From positions 6,613,733-6,677,732 of the forward strand of contig NC_059094.1 in the NCBI RefSeq assembly GCF_020497125.1: DNA of 64,000 bases, given 5' to 3'. The notes under the pieces are model-generated. The model saw only the letters and a program-made list of their open reading frames with translations. It had not been told where the DNA came from and ran no database searches. Shown here one piece after another: positions 10,291 through 22,429 of this stretch (the first letter of the stretch is position 1; the number at the start of each line of letters is the position of its first letter). This stretch comes from Mauremys mutica. Its lineage: Eukaryota; Chordata; Testudines; Geoemydidae. Position numbers and translations under genes: made by a program.

Positions 10291-11970
10291 TTCTTTTTTT
10301 TATTGACAATTTTTAAAGTTGGGGCCCAAACGCGCTGCTTTTCGGTCCCGGGAAATGCGAATTTCCTGGCTTCCCTGGGCTTCAGCCAACCCTTTTATTT
10401 TCATGCCATCCCTGCATGCGGGTCGCTATCCCTGGAGCCTGGCGCCCGGTGCCCAGCCTCAGAATGTCATGGATGCTCGGTGGAATTTCCTTTCCTTTGA
10501 GAACTGTTCGGCTGGCGGGGGGAACTCCCCCCCCCCCCCCACCGGCCGTAGCAGTGGCAGAAACGGGCGTCTCAATAGAAATGTCAAAAAAACAAAAAAT
10601 TATTTGTTGATCAGGGGAAAAACAAACCCAACAACCCACAACCCAGAGAAAGGCGGTGGCTCCCGTTGCATGCACAGCACTGCCAGAAATGCTAATCCAC
10701 ATCTTTGGCACCGCTCAGCAGCACTGACTGAGGAGGCAGTCAAGGGGGGAATTGGGGGGATCCCTAAGAGGGGCTCAGGGGCTTCTTCACAGGGGACTTG
10801 TCTGGAAATGGTAGCCCTGATCTCTGACCCTCAGACAGGCTGGGCTAGAGGAGAGGTGCCCCTGTGTTTGGCACAGGGATGGAGAGCGCGGTTCATTGTA
10901 GGGACTCTCCCCCTGCAGAATGAATGGTATGTCTCTCAGGCAGGCAGCTAGCAGGCTGCTGGTACCCCAATGCATTGTGAGTGCAGTCCAGCCACACAAG
11001 GAGATGTCTTAGTGGCTGTGCTGGACCAGGGACTTTCCTTGGGTTTCCTGCAGCTCCCTGGGCAGCAGCTGGCGTCTGCATTTCACCCCCTTATGGTTCA
11101 GCAGCAGGAGCAGCCCCTCCATTTCTGCCCACTGCGTTGGGTAAGTGTTGGGGCTCTGGTCTGCCCTGGCTGGGGAGCTGCTGGGATTAAGGGAGAATGA
11201 GGAAGGGGAGGAGTATTGAGGGGTGGGATAGGCATTGTTCCCGGCTGTCAGAGGGTGCCCCGGTCAATTTCCCACACAGGGAAGGGAGGTCTTTGCACCA
11301 TAGGGGCTTGTAGGCAGCATGCTGCCGGCTTGGGGAAAGGAGGATGAAGGAACAGAGGGAGACAGATGTCAGGACATGGCTGACTCCAGATGGAAGGTGG
11401 CGGGGTTGGGGGTAGGACATGTGTTTGGAATGCAGGGAAATCAAACTTTCCAGTGGGTTAAAATCCCAGAGGGCTGATGATGCTTCCATCTTTGTGAGTA
11501 TGTAGGAGTGATGCCCAGACACTACGTTCCCCCAGGGGTTACAAATACCCCGGACCCAGGGAGAGGTAATTAATAATTGTCAGGGAGTAAGGGGTCACAA
11601 ATGAAAAACTGCTCCAGAGAAATGGCTGGTATTTCTTGTAATCTCTAATCAGCAGCGGCGAGTGTTGGACAGACCCAGGGCATGCCAGCGTAATGGCCGG
11701 GAGTTTTCTGTTTGGGTAGCTGAATAATCCCTGGTTTCTCATGTCTGTGCTGCTGTTTTTGTGATTATTACACCTGGCTTGAGAGGCGGCTCCAGAAGTG
11801 TGGTCACAGCTTGCAGTTGTAATGAGTCCTAGCAAGTCTTGCCTTTAACAGCAGGTCAGGACGTGAGGATGAGTTAAACTGGGGGATCTGGTGTCAGGGA
11901 GCTGAGAACAGGCTGAGTGATTCCTTTCGACACACAAATATACTGTCTATGGTTAAAAAGAATTACAAAT
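10291..11970. other. Unique sequence with one possible exon
   Basis: A C run lies at 10528-10541. The ORFs of 60-210 codons have no known domains. At 11054-11140 an 87-base segment lies between a pyrimidine-rich acceptor (tttcctgcag) and a gtaagt donor; see findings. Nothing else is identifiable. Confidence 0.35.
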
Positions 11971-11974
11971 AAGC

Positions 11975-12490
11975 AACTAACCCCCCAAACACTAAACATT
12001 CACTCCAGATCCCTGTCACCCCAACCCCCCATCTCTATCACCCAAGGTACCTACAACTCCCACCCATGGTCCCTATACCCCCCGCCCAGTCCTAGTTCCT
12101 CATTACTCCAGAAATCTCACCCTGTCACCCAAGGCCTGATATTTCCCGCCCATGAACCTCATATCCCTCCTATCCTAGTTCCCCATCACCCCGAAAACCA
12201 CACCCCTGTCCCCAAAAGCCCCATGATTCCCAACCCTGGTCCCCATCACCCCCAAACCCACACCCCTATCACCCAAGGCCCCATGACCCCCACCCCAAAT
12301 TCCCATATTCACCCCATCCTTGTTCCCCATCACCCAAGGGTCCAAGACTTCCACACTAGGTCCCCCTCACCTTACCCCCACTGCAGGTCACCATGCCCAC
12401 TAGCTCCCCATCACCCCCATACCTCTATTGCCCCCATGACTCCCAGCCCCAGTGTCCTCACCCCAGGTCCACCCCTAGCCTTTCTGTCCC
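11975..12490. repeat. Degenerate C-rich tandem array
   Basis: Irregular units of the type catcacccaaggccc, ccccatgacccccacc and cccatcacccccaaac recur throughout. A 220-codon frame (11917-12579) spans it and is simply this composition. Units are too diverged to give one period by eye. Confidence 0.7.
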
Positions 12491-12499
12491 AGGCCTCCA

Positions 12500-15400
12500 G
12501 AAGGAAAACAGATTTCAACAGCTGTGGGAACAGAAATGGCTCCAGCAGCGCTGAGCTGTGTGTTGTGATGAGAGCTTGAATTCAGGGGGCTTTCTGGGCA
12601 CCCCCAGATCTCCTGCTACAAAGCAGCACCGGGGTATGTGGTTCCTGTAGCTACGCCCTGCCCGTTGGTAAATGGCACGAGCGTGCCTGGCTTCTTGCCT
12701 TTCCTCACCGGCGCGCTGGGAGCTGTGTGTGGGGGATGAGGCTACACAGAAATGATCGATCCCTTTCCAAACGCTCACGGTTCACCAGGGCAACGGCCTC
12801 TCTGCGGCCCTTGCCACTGGATTGTATCGGGTTTGCCCTGGAATACCCTGGCTCCAAGCCCCTGGCACCCAGGCCCAGCCCGTGCCCTCCGGCCACTTGG
12901 AAATCTTCCAGACAGGAGGGCAAAGCAAAGAGATCCAGTGTGGGGGGCTCCCCTTGGGGGAGGTGGGTGCCTTGTCCCCTCTCATCCCCCAGGAGTGGGC
13001 AGGGGGTGTGACCGTGTGAACCTAGTGTGGGTCTAGGGGCACAGAGCCCCTGCATTGCTTCCCAGGACCTGCCTTCCCCTGCTAGTGCGGCTCCCCTGGG
13101 CTGCCCCGAACCCTCCAGCGCAGAGGGGGAAGTGCTTGGTGTAATACCCATGGGGCCAGCCTGACCTTACATATGGACACGCCCGGAGGTTTCTGGGGGT
13201 TTGTGTGATATTAGACGGAGAATGGCCATGCCCCACGGCTCTGCCCTGCACCACCACCCCCACCCCCCAGCCACCGAGCTCCAAACGTAAGGAAGGGCCT
13301 TTCAGAGAGCTGGGGGTGGAGTGGGGAGTGCTCTTAGGCTCAGCTCCTCCCTTGCCTGCCAGTCGAAAAGTTCCATGATTTCCCCGTCCCCTGCTGGATT
13401 TTCCAAAGGCCACGTTCTGGCCCACGCTTTGGAGCTGAAGGACACGGTGATATGCAGGAATCTCTTCCACCAGCCGCTGAAATGCAGCTATCGCTGGGGT
13501 GGAGTGTGGCAGCTGTTGAACAGCAGTTTAGGTCAGGAAGGGGCGATGAAACCCAGGAGGGCTTGGTATAAATGATGGGAGTGATGCAGAGGAAGAGATG
13601 GGGTCATTACCCCACCCAGCAGGAAGACTCACGTATGGCCAGGGCTATTTCTGCAGCCATAAAAGCCCCGTCTCCCCCCAACCTCCACCCAGCGAGTCCG
13701 GCTGATAAGCTGGGAGCCAGAGCTGCCCTTAAATGCAAGTGGCCCATGCAGCCCTACGGTCTTGCTCTGCTGCTAACTTGGTCTCGCACTTGCCGATGTC
13801 CCTGGAGGCAGATGGCGAAAGGTGCGTGCGGCAGAGGGATCAGGAGGGTGCGGAGAAGCCTGGTGGGACTCGGGGGGCAGGAGCAGGAGATGGGAGGCTG
13901 AGGAGGATGTGAGGTGGCAGCAGCAGTCTGAACTGTTTTCCTCAAGCCCCTGCCTTTAACTTCACAGCCTCCTGCTATGTGCCAGGGCAGCCACCGAATG
14001 AGATAAGGGGTGGGCCTCCAGGAGTCTTGTCGCGGTGCTCAGGGCTGTTCCTAACTAAGACCCGTCCACTGGGGATGGAATTCAAAGCTCAGCTGTTCCG
14101 GTGCATTTCCTCCTTGGCTGGCAGCTTCCACAAGCCCCCATGGGCCAGAGGCTGCTGTCAGTTACGCCAGTGTCACCGGGCAGTTTGGCCCTTAATTTCA
14201 GATCTCCCACGAGCATGTAAAACGCTGCTAACTCGGACCCACTTACGCTCTCTTGGAATTGGGCCCTGTGACTCTGTCTGGGCTGCGGCTGGGACATTAG
14301 CTGGAGAGGGACAGAGCGGGTGCCCCTGAAAAGGACAGCAGGGTGATTTTTGTGGGCGGGCGAGGGCTCTGATCGCTCCAGGAGAGGAGCCCAGGATCTG
14401 GACCCGCTGTGTGACCGCAGCCAGTATGCCCGGGAAGAGCCGTTCGGAACTGATGAGTCACCCAGTGCCCGGGTCCCACCAGCAAACGGCCTGGGCGGGC
14501 GCAGGGGCGTGTGGAAATAATCGAGAAGAGGATGGGAGGCCGTGACGGGACACACCCAGTTTGCTGCCGTACGCTTGATGTTCAATTGCTGCTGAAATTC
14601 TCCTGCCAGGACCAAACTCGTAAAAAATACTAGCTGCTTCGGAGCAGCTCCAAGCTAGGATCCAAGCGTCCTGATTCCCCTGCTCTGCCCTCTAAAGCCC
14701 AGCGCCTCCTGGAGCACCTTGTTCTAGCCTGCCTTGGTCCCCTGACAGGTGCCGCGGGCTCCTTCTTTGGGTCCTGGCTTTGTTTAATCAATGGCCTGGG
14801 TCCCAGAATGCGCAAGTGCTGCCTCTGAGCCAGGGAGCTGCAATCATGGCTTTATTCTCTTCTCTGGGTGTTCTGTTGGGCTGGCGGAGCCTTGCCAAAT
14901 AGCAGGGGAGGCTCTGTAATATCTGCCTGGAGGGGATGGCTCATGTGTCAGGGAATCCCGGAGATGCTCACAGCCTTTGAGGGGGCGGAAACAGCTGGAG
15001 GCTCAGACAGGCCTGGGCAGGCGGGTCATTCCCTCCCGTGGGGAGTGAGACACACGCGTAAGACCTTGGAAAATTTCCACCCTCCTTTCTGGTCACATCG
15101 CACAGGAGAGAATCGGCAGAGTGCAAAGGGCCCAAGAGGGGGAGTGATGACAAACAGCAGCAGCTCCGCCTCTGAGGAGAGACTCCCAGGGGAGTCCCTG
15201 AGACACCAGCTGCAGGCGCGTGGCCCAGGGAGCCATCCACTGGCTCCCTTCCCCAAGGGAATTAGCTGGGTGTTTGCATCTGTTCAGCCACAGAGGCAAA
15301 TTGAGTCGCTTCCCCTCTGAGGTCTGGGGTTTTGATTTCCTGGCGGGTGTTTGTGACTCCGAACGGAGGTTCTGAGGCGGCCGGCACCAGGCGAGAGAGG

Positions 15401-15600
15401 GGATTGGTTACTGGGTGGGAGTAGCAGAGGTGGAAGAGGAGGGGAGTGGCTGTGAGGGGAGGCCTGGGAAGGATGTGTTGCTTATTGGATGGGAAGGGGT
15501 TGGTTCTACGTGGGAGGAACCGGGAGGCTGGTTCTTTGGGGGGTGGGGCTGGAGAGGAGTGGGTATTGGGAGGAGGCGTGTCTCTGGGAGGCGGAGCCAG
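12500..15600. other. Unique sequence, no gene recognised
   Basis: The longest stretch without a clear repeat. Many frames of 60-180 codons occur on both strands, as expected at this GC content, with overlapping rivals and no recognised domain. GA- or GC-rich patches occur near 15420-15600. Exons of a host gene could be hidden here, but none can be claimed from sequence alone. Confidence 0.35.
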
Positions 15601-15705
15601 AGGTGAGAGGTTAAGTGACTTGCCCAAGGTCCCACAGGGAGTCGGGGGCTGAGTCGGGGGCAGACCCTGATGCCCAGGCCTGTGCGCTAACGGGAGACGC
15701 CTCTC
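15600..15705 (-). repeat. MIR-type SINE fragment, antisense
   Basis: Contains gttaagtgacttgcccaagg followed by tcccacagggagtc, the antisense MIR core. Short and diverged. Confidence 0.7.
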
Positions 15706-16056
15706 CTGGTGCACCCTGGTCCTGCCTCTCGTCTCAGATCACCAGACTCAAGCGCAGGAGACACGCGGCTGAGAGGAATTCATCAGTGGCGCCTCTGTGT
15801 GTCACCCTCACGGCTTCATGCTGCGCGCAGTAACTGCTTGCCAAGGACAGCCAGCCAGAGCCCTCTCCAGAGCTCATGGTGCTGCTCCTGGACCAGCCAG
15901 GAGAGGCTCCCGTGGGCGGCCTGTCTCTTGCAGATGGGTGGAGGGCCTGCTACCTCTGTAGGCAGCTCTCTGCATTTATTGCAAAATCCGTGCACTCAGA
16001 ACAGGTCACCGCTTGCCTGAGTTGCAGCCCAAAAGCCAGCTCCCTGCCCTATAGAT

Positions 16057-16409
16057 CAGTGGCTCTCAACCAGGGGTCTGGGGCCCCATGGGGGGCCCTG
16101 AGCAGGTTTCGGGCGGGGGGGCACTAAGCAGGGCCAGCATTAGACTTGCTGGGGCCCAGGGCAGAAAGCTGAAGCCTTACCACATGCAGCTGAAGCCCGG
16201 GGCCCTGAGCCCCACCACCCGGGGCTGAAGTCAAAGCCTGAGCAATGTAGTGTCACGGGAGCAGCTGTGGTGTGGGGCCCCGGCTTGCTGCCCCCTAACG
16301 CCGGCCCCGGCTGTTATATGCAGAAACCCAGTTCTTGTGGCACAGGTGGGCCGTGGACTTTTTATAGCATGTTAGGGGGCCTCAGAAAGAAACGGGTTGA
16401 GAACCTCTG
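16057..16409. mobile_element. hAT MITE (CAGTGGCTCTCAACC ends)
   Basis: The left end CAGTGGCTCTCAACC and right end GGTTGAGAACCTCTG are near-perfect inverted repeats. A perfect 8-bp duplication, CTATAGAT, lies at 16049-16056 and 16410-16417. The interior holds ggggcccagggcagaaagc and a ggcacaggtgggccgtgg block, which I associate with an abundant turtle repeat. No coding frame. Confidence 0.9.
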
Positions 16410-16453
16410 CTATAGATGACTCCAGCTCCACTGCAGGCCTAGGCAGGGAACCT

Positions 16454-16567
16454 CTAGGGTGACCAGATAGCAAGTGTGAAAAATCAGGACAGGAGGTGGG
16501 AGGTAATATAACAAAATGCCCCAAATATCGGGACTTTCCCTATAAAATCGGGACATCTGGTCACACT
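16454..16567 (+). mobile_element. Short hAT-like MITE (GTGACCAGA family), copy 1
   Basis: Ends CTAGGGTGACCAGAT and ATCTGGTCACACT are inverted. Flanks GGGAACCT (16446-16453) and AGGAACCT (16568-16575) are an 8-bp duplication with one difference. The interior gcaagtgtgaaaaatc is shared with copies at 46083 and 48864. Confidence 0.85.
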
Positions 16568-16575
16568 AGGAACCT

Positions 16576-18299
16576 GCCTCCTTTTGACCTTTGTTCTTTC
16601 CAGGAGCAATGTCTTTCCCAGCCCCCTGACAACAGAATACATCCAGCCCCCCATCTCTGTCAGTAGCACATTTCTGGCTGATACCTCAGCATAACGGATC
16701 CCCTGCTCAGAAGCCTGGACCGGGGAGGAAGGGTGTGGCAAACCCAGGGGGTGGATCATACACACAGGGCACAGCACGGCATGGGGCTTGGCAGTGTTTG
16801 CAGTAGGTCACCCCCTAATGCTGATTAATTAGGGCTTCTGGGCCCTGCAGAAGTGTGCTAGGTGCTTTACAGGGCCGATCCACAAAGGTATTTAGGCCGC
16901 TAACTCCCCTTGGTTTCAAATCCCTCAGGACCTTTGTGGATCTGGCCCTCCCGGGCCCCGGCCGGCCTCGCTGGGCGGTGAGGAAGTGGCAGCTAGTGCA
17001 GGGAAGCCTGGCAGTAAATCCAGGTGTTGTGCTGCGCGTTGGCCCGTAGGAGCCTGGCTTTGAGTCCCAGCCGAGGGGAGCGACCCCCAGCCTGTTTACT
17101 GCTAACGGGCTGCACTGCGCTGTTGGAGGAGACGCAGGAGTGATCCCTGGTGCCCAGAGCCTGGGGGGCTGCAGGAGGCCGCGGTTACAGTGTGTTGGAG
17201 TGAGGGGTGGGCAGCCTGTGGAGGGGGCCTCGTGCCAGCTGTTTAAGGAGTCTGGCCTGTGCAGCTAGCGGGGGGTGGGGTGGGGGGTGACCCTGGACAA
17301 TGACTGGGGCAGTAAAGCCAGGGCCTGGTGGGACTGGCAGATCCCTGGACCTGGAACCTCCCCTTCACGGATCCTCAGAGTGATCCAGGCCCATGCAGCC
17401 TACAGTTGAGTCCATTTGGTAGCTGCTGCGTTCGGTTCCCGAGCTCCCCTCCTGGGGCTTGGGAGCCAGGTCGGCCTTGGCAGCAGCCCTGAGCTGAGAC
17501 GGAGAGTCAGGGCCAGGCTGGTGGTGGGGACGCCAGGCATCGTCCCTCGGTCCCCAGGGCATCGGGAGCAAACCACAGCCCTCTCGCAGGAGAGGAGGGC
17601 TTGGCTGGAGATATAATCCACTGGCCGCGCTCTGTATCCACTACACAGCGCTGTCCCCGACGGGGATGGTGCAGCAGCCAGCGGAGTCTCAGGGAGCGGA
17701 ATCTGTTGAGAATAAAATCAGGCCACAAAACCAGCATCTGAGCTAAAAGGACTGTGGCAACCAGCTCAAAGAGGCATCAAGATCAAAGCTGGGCAGTGCG
17801 GCCTAGTAGGAGGAACTGGAGGTGGGGAGTGCGGGCACTAGAGCCCTGTGTGACTGGAAGGGAAGGGGGTCTCATGGCTTTGAGTCTTCTCATGACTCTG
17901 CCATAGACTTCCTCTGCGACCGGGGCCGAGAAGCCCTGAGGCGTTAGGAGGCGCCGGCTGGAGGAGTTTGACACCCAGATGCCGTGTTCAGGATTTGTGG
18001 AGCCCTTGTGCCAGCGTGGCATTCCCCACTCAGCACTGCGGGATGTGTACTCCTCAGTCTTGCATACGGCAGCCAGCGGGGTCTGAACCGTGCCAAGTCT
18101 GTGACTGTGGCACCAGCTTCTGGGTTTCCCCCCAAATATTTCCTAGCTCTCCAGGGCTCAGGCAAGGACTGAGCCCTGCAGGCTAGAGGAAAGCGGCAGT
18201 CTCCAGCCGTGAGCCACACCCAAGGGCACTCAGCCTTCTCCAGCTGCCGAAGAGCCGCTTTGGCAGGAAGGGAGCCTGCAGCCAGTCGAGACCGAAGCA
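16576..18299. other. Unique sequence, no gene recognised
   Basis: GC-moderate DNA with short frames only, none with known domains. Confidence 0.35.
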
Positions 18300-18500
18300 G
18301 ATTTAGAACATGAAAATGTGGGTGACACGTGTATTACATAAAAGAATCGTTTGTGCAGACATCAAAGCAGCTAATAAAAGTTACAGTAGGAGCTGTGTTA
18401 TTTAGGGCTAAACCACCATAATTATCTGCTATTAGATCAGCTGCCTTGCAACTGAGACACTTCATAGGAAGAGTTTCTATTTACCTTCAGGGGCTATCAG
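18300..18500. other. AT-rich unique segment, possible conserved non-coding element
   Basis: Contains TAAT/ATTA-type words (ctaataaaag, ccataattatctgctattag) with no repeat signature and no long frame. Such composition is common in developmental enhancers, but conservation cannot be seen from one genome. Confidence 0.2.
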
Positions 18501-18504
18501 AGCA

Positions 18505-18610
18505 AATCTAGATTTCACCTGTGTGTGTGTCACACTGACTGAGTGTGTGGAGGGGTCTCACATCTCTGTGTATCTGTGTCTGTCTCCCCCCCCCACACAC
18601 ACACACCCCA
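18505..18610. repeat. Imperfect GT/CA simple repeats
   Basis: tgtgtgtgtgtcaca and a later ccccccacacacacacacccc run flank a degenerate TG stretch. Confidence 0.75.
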
Positions 18611-18811
18611 TTATCTAGGGAAAGGATCCAAGGGCAGTAATGAAAGTTGACAGCAAACAAAAATGACCCAAGAAGCATGTAACAGTGATTCTCAGTCCAG
18701 ACAAGGGGTGAACTCATCCCTGCTGCCAGCCATCGAGGCCAGGAGGAGCTGTAGCTGGTTACCCTCCGCTGACTTTGGGCCTCGGGGCTCATTACTGTGA
18801 TTGTAAAAAGA

Positions 18812-19060
18812 ACGAGGAGTCCTTGTGTCACCTTAGAAACTAACACATTTATTTGGGCATAAGCTTTCGTGGGCTAAAGCCCACTTCATCAGATGCATGC
18901 ACTGGAAAATACAGTAGGAAGATATATATATAGATATATATATACACAGAGAACATGAAAAAATGGGTGTTGCCATACCAACTGTAATGAGACTAATTGA
19001 TTACAGTACTCCTCATTCTTTTGCTGATACAGACTAACACGGCTACTGATACTGCGATTG
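18812..19060 (-). mobile_element. Penelope-like repeat with hammerhead-ribozyme-like core (type B)
   Basis: The minus strand reads CTGATGA (18892-18886), an extra A, a six-pair stem with TTTA loop (GTGGGC/GCCCAC), then GAAA (18868-18865) and a small GC/GC hairpin (18864-18857). This is the hammerhead order CUGAUGA-stem II-GAAA-stem III. The expected U before the cleavage base is C here (18856), and stem I is weak, so this copy is probably inactive. On the plus strand at about 19003-19055, gatacagactaacacggct follows, giving an inverted arrangement; Penelope-like elements often show such structures. A TA-rich run lies at 18921-18952. Confidence 0.55.
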
Positions 19061-19064
19061 TGTA

Positions 19065-20334
19065 GCTCTCTTAGGCGATCAGCAAGCAGGACAGAGAGAG
19101 GAGAAGTGAAGGGGAAGAGAGAGGGAGGGGTCCAGCTGTGAGGGGAGAGAGCAAAGGGGCTGAGTCTGACATCTCATCTACCCTATGCTAGTGGGAGAAC
19201 TTGGGACAGGTTGGGAGAACTTGGGACCCTAAACAGGTGTGTTCAGGGTCACACCCCTATGTGGGGCACTGCAGATGGGCAGCCATGGCTCTCTGGATAT
19301 ATTCATTCCCTACATGTAATGTTATTCTGCACTGTTAAACAATCGCTGTGTTCCACCCCAGAAGTGTCTGCATTTCAGAGACAGGAGAAGCGATTTTCTG
19401 TCTCTACAGCATACTATTTAGAAAGTGCTTTGGGCTCCTTCAGGACTGGACAGTGCTATAGAAATGTGAGTTTCTATTCTACAGAGGGGAGAACTTTTAT
19501 AAAGCTCCCATCTCCTCTCGTACATCCATCCATCCCCCTCAGCGTCAGTGGGCCAGTGGGCGGCCCAGACACTGCAGAGGCTGTCGGAGATGGTGGCACA
19601 TGAACAGGACACTTGGTGTCAGTTTGCTCAGCTCTTACAGGCTGGCCTGTGAGTGCACGTCCTATGGGGGAGGGGGCCAGATGCTGACGCCTGTTTGGGG
19701 ACTGTGGCTTATGGATAAATGCCACCTCTGAGGTACACCCCCCCCCTCCCCAGCTACTTCAGAAAAGGGACCATTCTGGAAAGCCCGGATGGGTGGAAAA
19801 CCTAATGAACATGACAGCTGGAGAGAACGCAGGCCACGTGTGGCTATTAGGACACATGGGATTTCCTGGGGCTCCATGATCTCCCTCGGGGCAGTAGAAG
19901 GGAAGCGACACGTGAAAGCACACGCGTGCACACGCCCACTGTTTAACTCGGGAAGGGGTTCCTGCCTGGCACATAGACGTGTTCCATGCCCTGAGGCAGT
20001 GGGGGGCTGGAAGTCGCCCCACAGATCACAAGGGTTGTTAGGCTGCCCCAGCTTTCCGTGCCTCGTTATAGCAAGAGCCCGGCCGTGGAGAAGAGATGCC
20101 AAGAGGGATTTGGCCCTGGGGGAGCAGGGTGGGCTGGCTAGAAGTAGGGGGCCCTCTGGGACTGCATGCAAATGCAGTTGCCCTCCGCCCCCCGCCAAAA
20201 ATCTCCCAGGGGCCTATTTTTGCTAGGGACGATGCCTCAGGCAAGGCCTGTGTAGCTCAGAAAGGATGAGATTCAACATTTGCTCCCAGTCCCTATGGCT
20301 GTTTCTCTGCTGCTTCCTGACCCAAGAAAGTCAA
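19065..20334. other. Unique sequence, nothing identified
   Basis: No gene or clear repeat. Around 19415-19470 (agaaagtgctttgggctcct ... gtgctatagaaatg) resembles the tail of an old SINE. Confidence 0.35.
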
Positions 20335-20415
20335 ACCCTCAGCTGGTGTAAATCAGCGAAGCACCTTTGAAGTCAGTAGACCTACACCAATTTACACCAG
20401 CTGAGGAACTGGCCC
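20335..20415. repeat. Palindromic dispersed repeat
   Basis: cagctggtgtaaatcagc at the left is mirrored by the inverted ccaatttacaccagctga at the right with a short centre. Related half-sites occur at 20925-20990 and 28658-28705. It looks like a small fold-back MITE. Confidence 0.7.
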
Positions 20416-21010
20416 TAAATGATTGGCTCGGGCCCAGCACCAGTCAGATTGCAGCGGGGACGGGGGCAGGAATTCCCGTGCCCGCCCTTGAGCCTTTGTT
20501 GCTGAATGATTGGGGGAGTTGCACTGGGCTGGGATTTTTTAAAAGGGCTAAAGGAGGGACCCAACTCTGAAAAATCCCAACCTTAGCCTTTGCTCGTCCG
20601 CTGAGATCTGGGGGCCCCTCCCCAGCAGAGGTTAACAACCCAGCAAGAACCGAGGGAGCCATTTTCAAGCCGTGGCTGGCAAGGAAGGATGAGAAGGAGA
20701 CACCAGTTGCCCCACAGGAATTATTAAACATAAATCCCACCCCCCCACACACAGCACACACACGTCTTGTCATCAGAGCACTGGGAACTATGTAATCTTT
20801 TCCGCTGGGGAAGGAGAGGAGTTTGGAAAGACGGCCTGTGTCCTCGAATGGGGGAGGTTATTAGAGATTGCAAAATTTGATCTAAATTGACACCGCCGTC
20901 TTCTGGGCCTCCCTGGCCCGACCAGCTCCTCAGTGGGTGTAAATCAGCACAGTTCCATTGCTTTCAGGGCCGAGACCTGCTGAGGATGTACCTGTTGTCT
21001 TGTAGGGTAT
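20416..21010. other. Unique sequence
   Basis: No gene. A half-copy of the palindromic repeat (gtgggtgtaaatcagcacag) lies near 20932. Confidence 0.35.
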
Positions 21011-21024
21011 GAAGTGCACTCAGG

Positions 21025-21245
21025 TGTGACTGCAGTACGGGCAGACATACCCGCGTTAGCTTTACCTACCCTTGTACGGCTAAAAATAGCTGTGCAGATG
21101 CAGCAGTGCAGGCTTCAACATGGATTGTACAAGCCCCCCGGGGGCCTACTTGCATTGCTGAAGCCTGCTGCACTGCTTTTCTTAGCCATGCTAGCATGGG
21201 TAAAGCTAGCGCAGGTATGGGCTACCTGAGCTCCCATCACACCTT
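21025..21245. mobile_element. Fold-back MITE
   Basis: Left arm words catacccgcgttagctttacc pair with the right arm gggtaaagctagcgcaggta in inverted orientation, and AGGTGTGA ends match the rightmost TCACACCT. The arms are long and imperfect with a short centre. No TSD could be defined. A related palindrome lies at about 43985-44120. Confidence 0.65.
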
Positions 21246-21258
21246 GGATGTTATGTAT

Positions 21259-21284
21259 CATAGAATCATAGATTGTAGGCCTAC
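21259..21284 (-). mobile_element. CR1 tail remnant, antisense
   Basis: catagaatcatagattgt is the antisense of the short CR1 3' octamer repeat. Only the tip is present. Confidence 0.5.
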
Positions 21285-21299
21285 ACAGAGTTTACATTC

Positions 21300-22020
21300 T
21301 AACGTTTGTGCATGCACATATGCAGTGTGGCATTCATGGGTGTGGGCATGTCCTTGTGGGAGTGCCAGCATACATGTGTGTCTGCCTGTGTGCACAAGCA
21401 CGTGTGTGTGTGCATATCTGTATTTGTGTGTGCTCGTTTTTGTGTGGGGAGTGTTATGTTGCATTGCGCAAGCATGTGTTTTCATGTGTGCTAGTTTAAA
21501 CGTTGCTCGTGTTTGTACACCTCTTTGTTTTGCATGGGTGTGCATGTGTTACTATGCAGACACACTTTGCACATGGACATGTTGAGGTTTGGGGTGTGTA
21601 TATTTGTGTGTGTGTTAATATATACCGGACCCTTGCTAGAATGCAGGATTTGGGATCCATGCGTGGTACTGCGTTAACGTGGGGACCTCATTATAGGAGG
21701 GACCGTGTTAAAATGAATTGCAATTAAAGTAATTCAATTTGGGATCCATGGCCGTGACCACGTTATATGTGAATTCGTGCTATATAGACGCGTGTTCTAG
21801 CGAGGGTCTGGTGTATCTATGTGTTTGTGCAGTAGGGGTGTATGCATATTAATAGATGTGAACATCTGAGTTTTTTAGCTGTGTGTGTAAAACTTTGTGT
21901 GTGTATAGACCCAAGAGTTTGGCTGTGAATGCCCATGTGTGTATGTGTGTGTGTGTTTGCATGTGTGTGTGTGTATGCGTGTGTGTTTGCATGTGTGTGT
22001 GTTTGCATGTGTATATGGGT
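21300..22020. repeat. Degenerate (TG)n microsatellite field
   Basis: Interrupted TG/TGCA runs for about 700 bases, split by a DNA transposon at 21623-21813. Cys/Val-rich frames on the plus strand and His/Thr-rich frames on the minus strand are translations of the repeat. Confidence 0.9.
21623..21813. mobile_element. Tc1/mariner-type MITE in the TG field
   Basis: Left end TACCGGACCCTTGCTAGAA and right end TTCTAGCGAGGGTCTGGTG are inverted copies. TA dinucleotides at 21621-21622 and 21814-21815 fit TA target duplication. Non-autonomous. The pogo/Tigger branch is a guess from the end sequence. Confidence 0.65.
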
Positions 22021-22429
22021 GAGGGGTTATCATCTTGTTCTTTGCTCTAAATATGATGCGTTCATATGATGGGTTCAGCATGGAGTGCCCTGTGCGGAGC
22101 GTCCAGGGACAGCTGCCCAGGCTGCCTTCGCTCAGGAAGCGCTCAGGTGTGGCCGTTACCTCTCCCTCATCACCACCTTGCAACACCCGCACAGAACTTT
22201 TTGTGCGCCCAATCCAGCAGAGTCATTTTGCCTTGCAGGGCTTAATAATCTCTCATTTCCTCACAATAAACTGTAATTCCCCGACTGCTGCTGGTGACTT
22301 CTCTCAGTGCTCCCAGACGGTGATGGCAGTGGTGGATCCAATTAGCATGCAGGCTGGCAGGCAGGAGTATTGCTGGAATGGCTAACATGGAGCAATACGA
22401 GCAGCTGGCAATTGCAGAGTTGTCAATAT

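Noticed and set aside
11917..12579. 220-codon proline-rich frame
   Set aside because: Lies over a degenerate C-rich tandem array.
21106..21585. 159-codon Cys-rich frame
   Set aside because: Encoded largely by the TG microsatellite.
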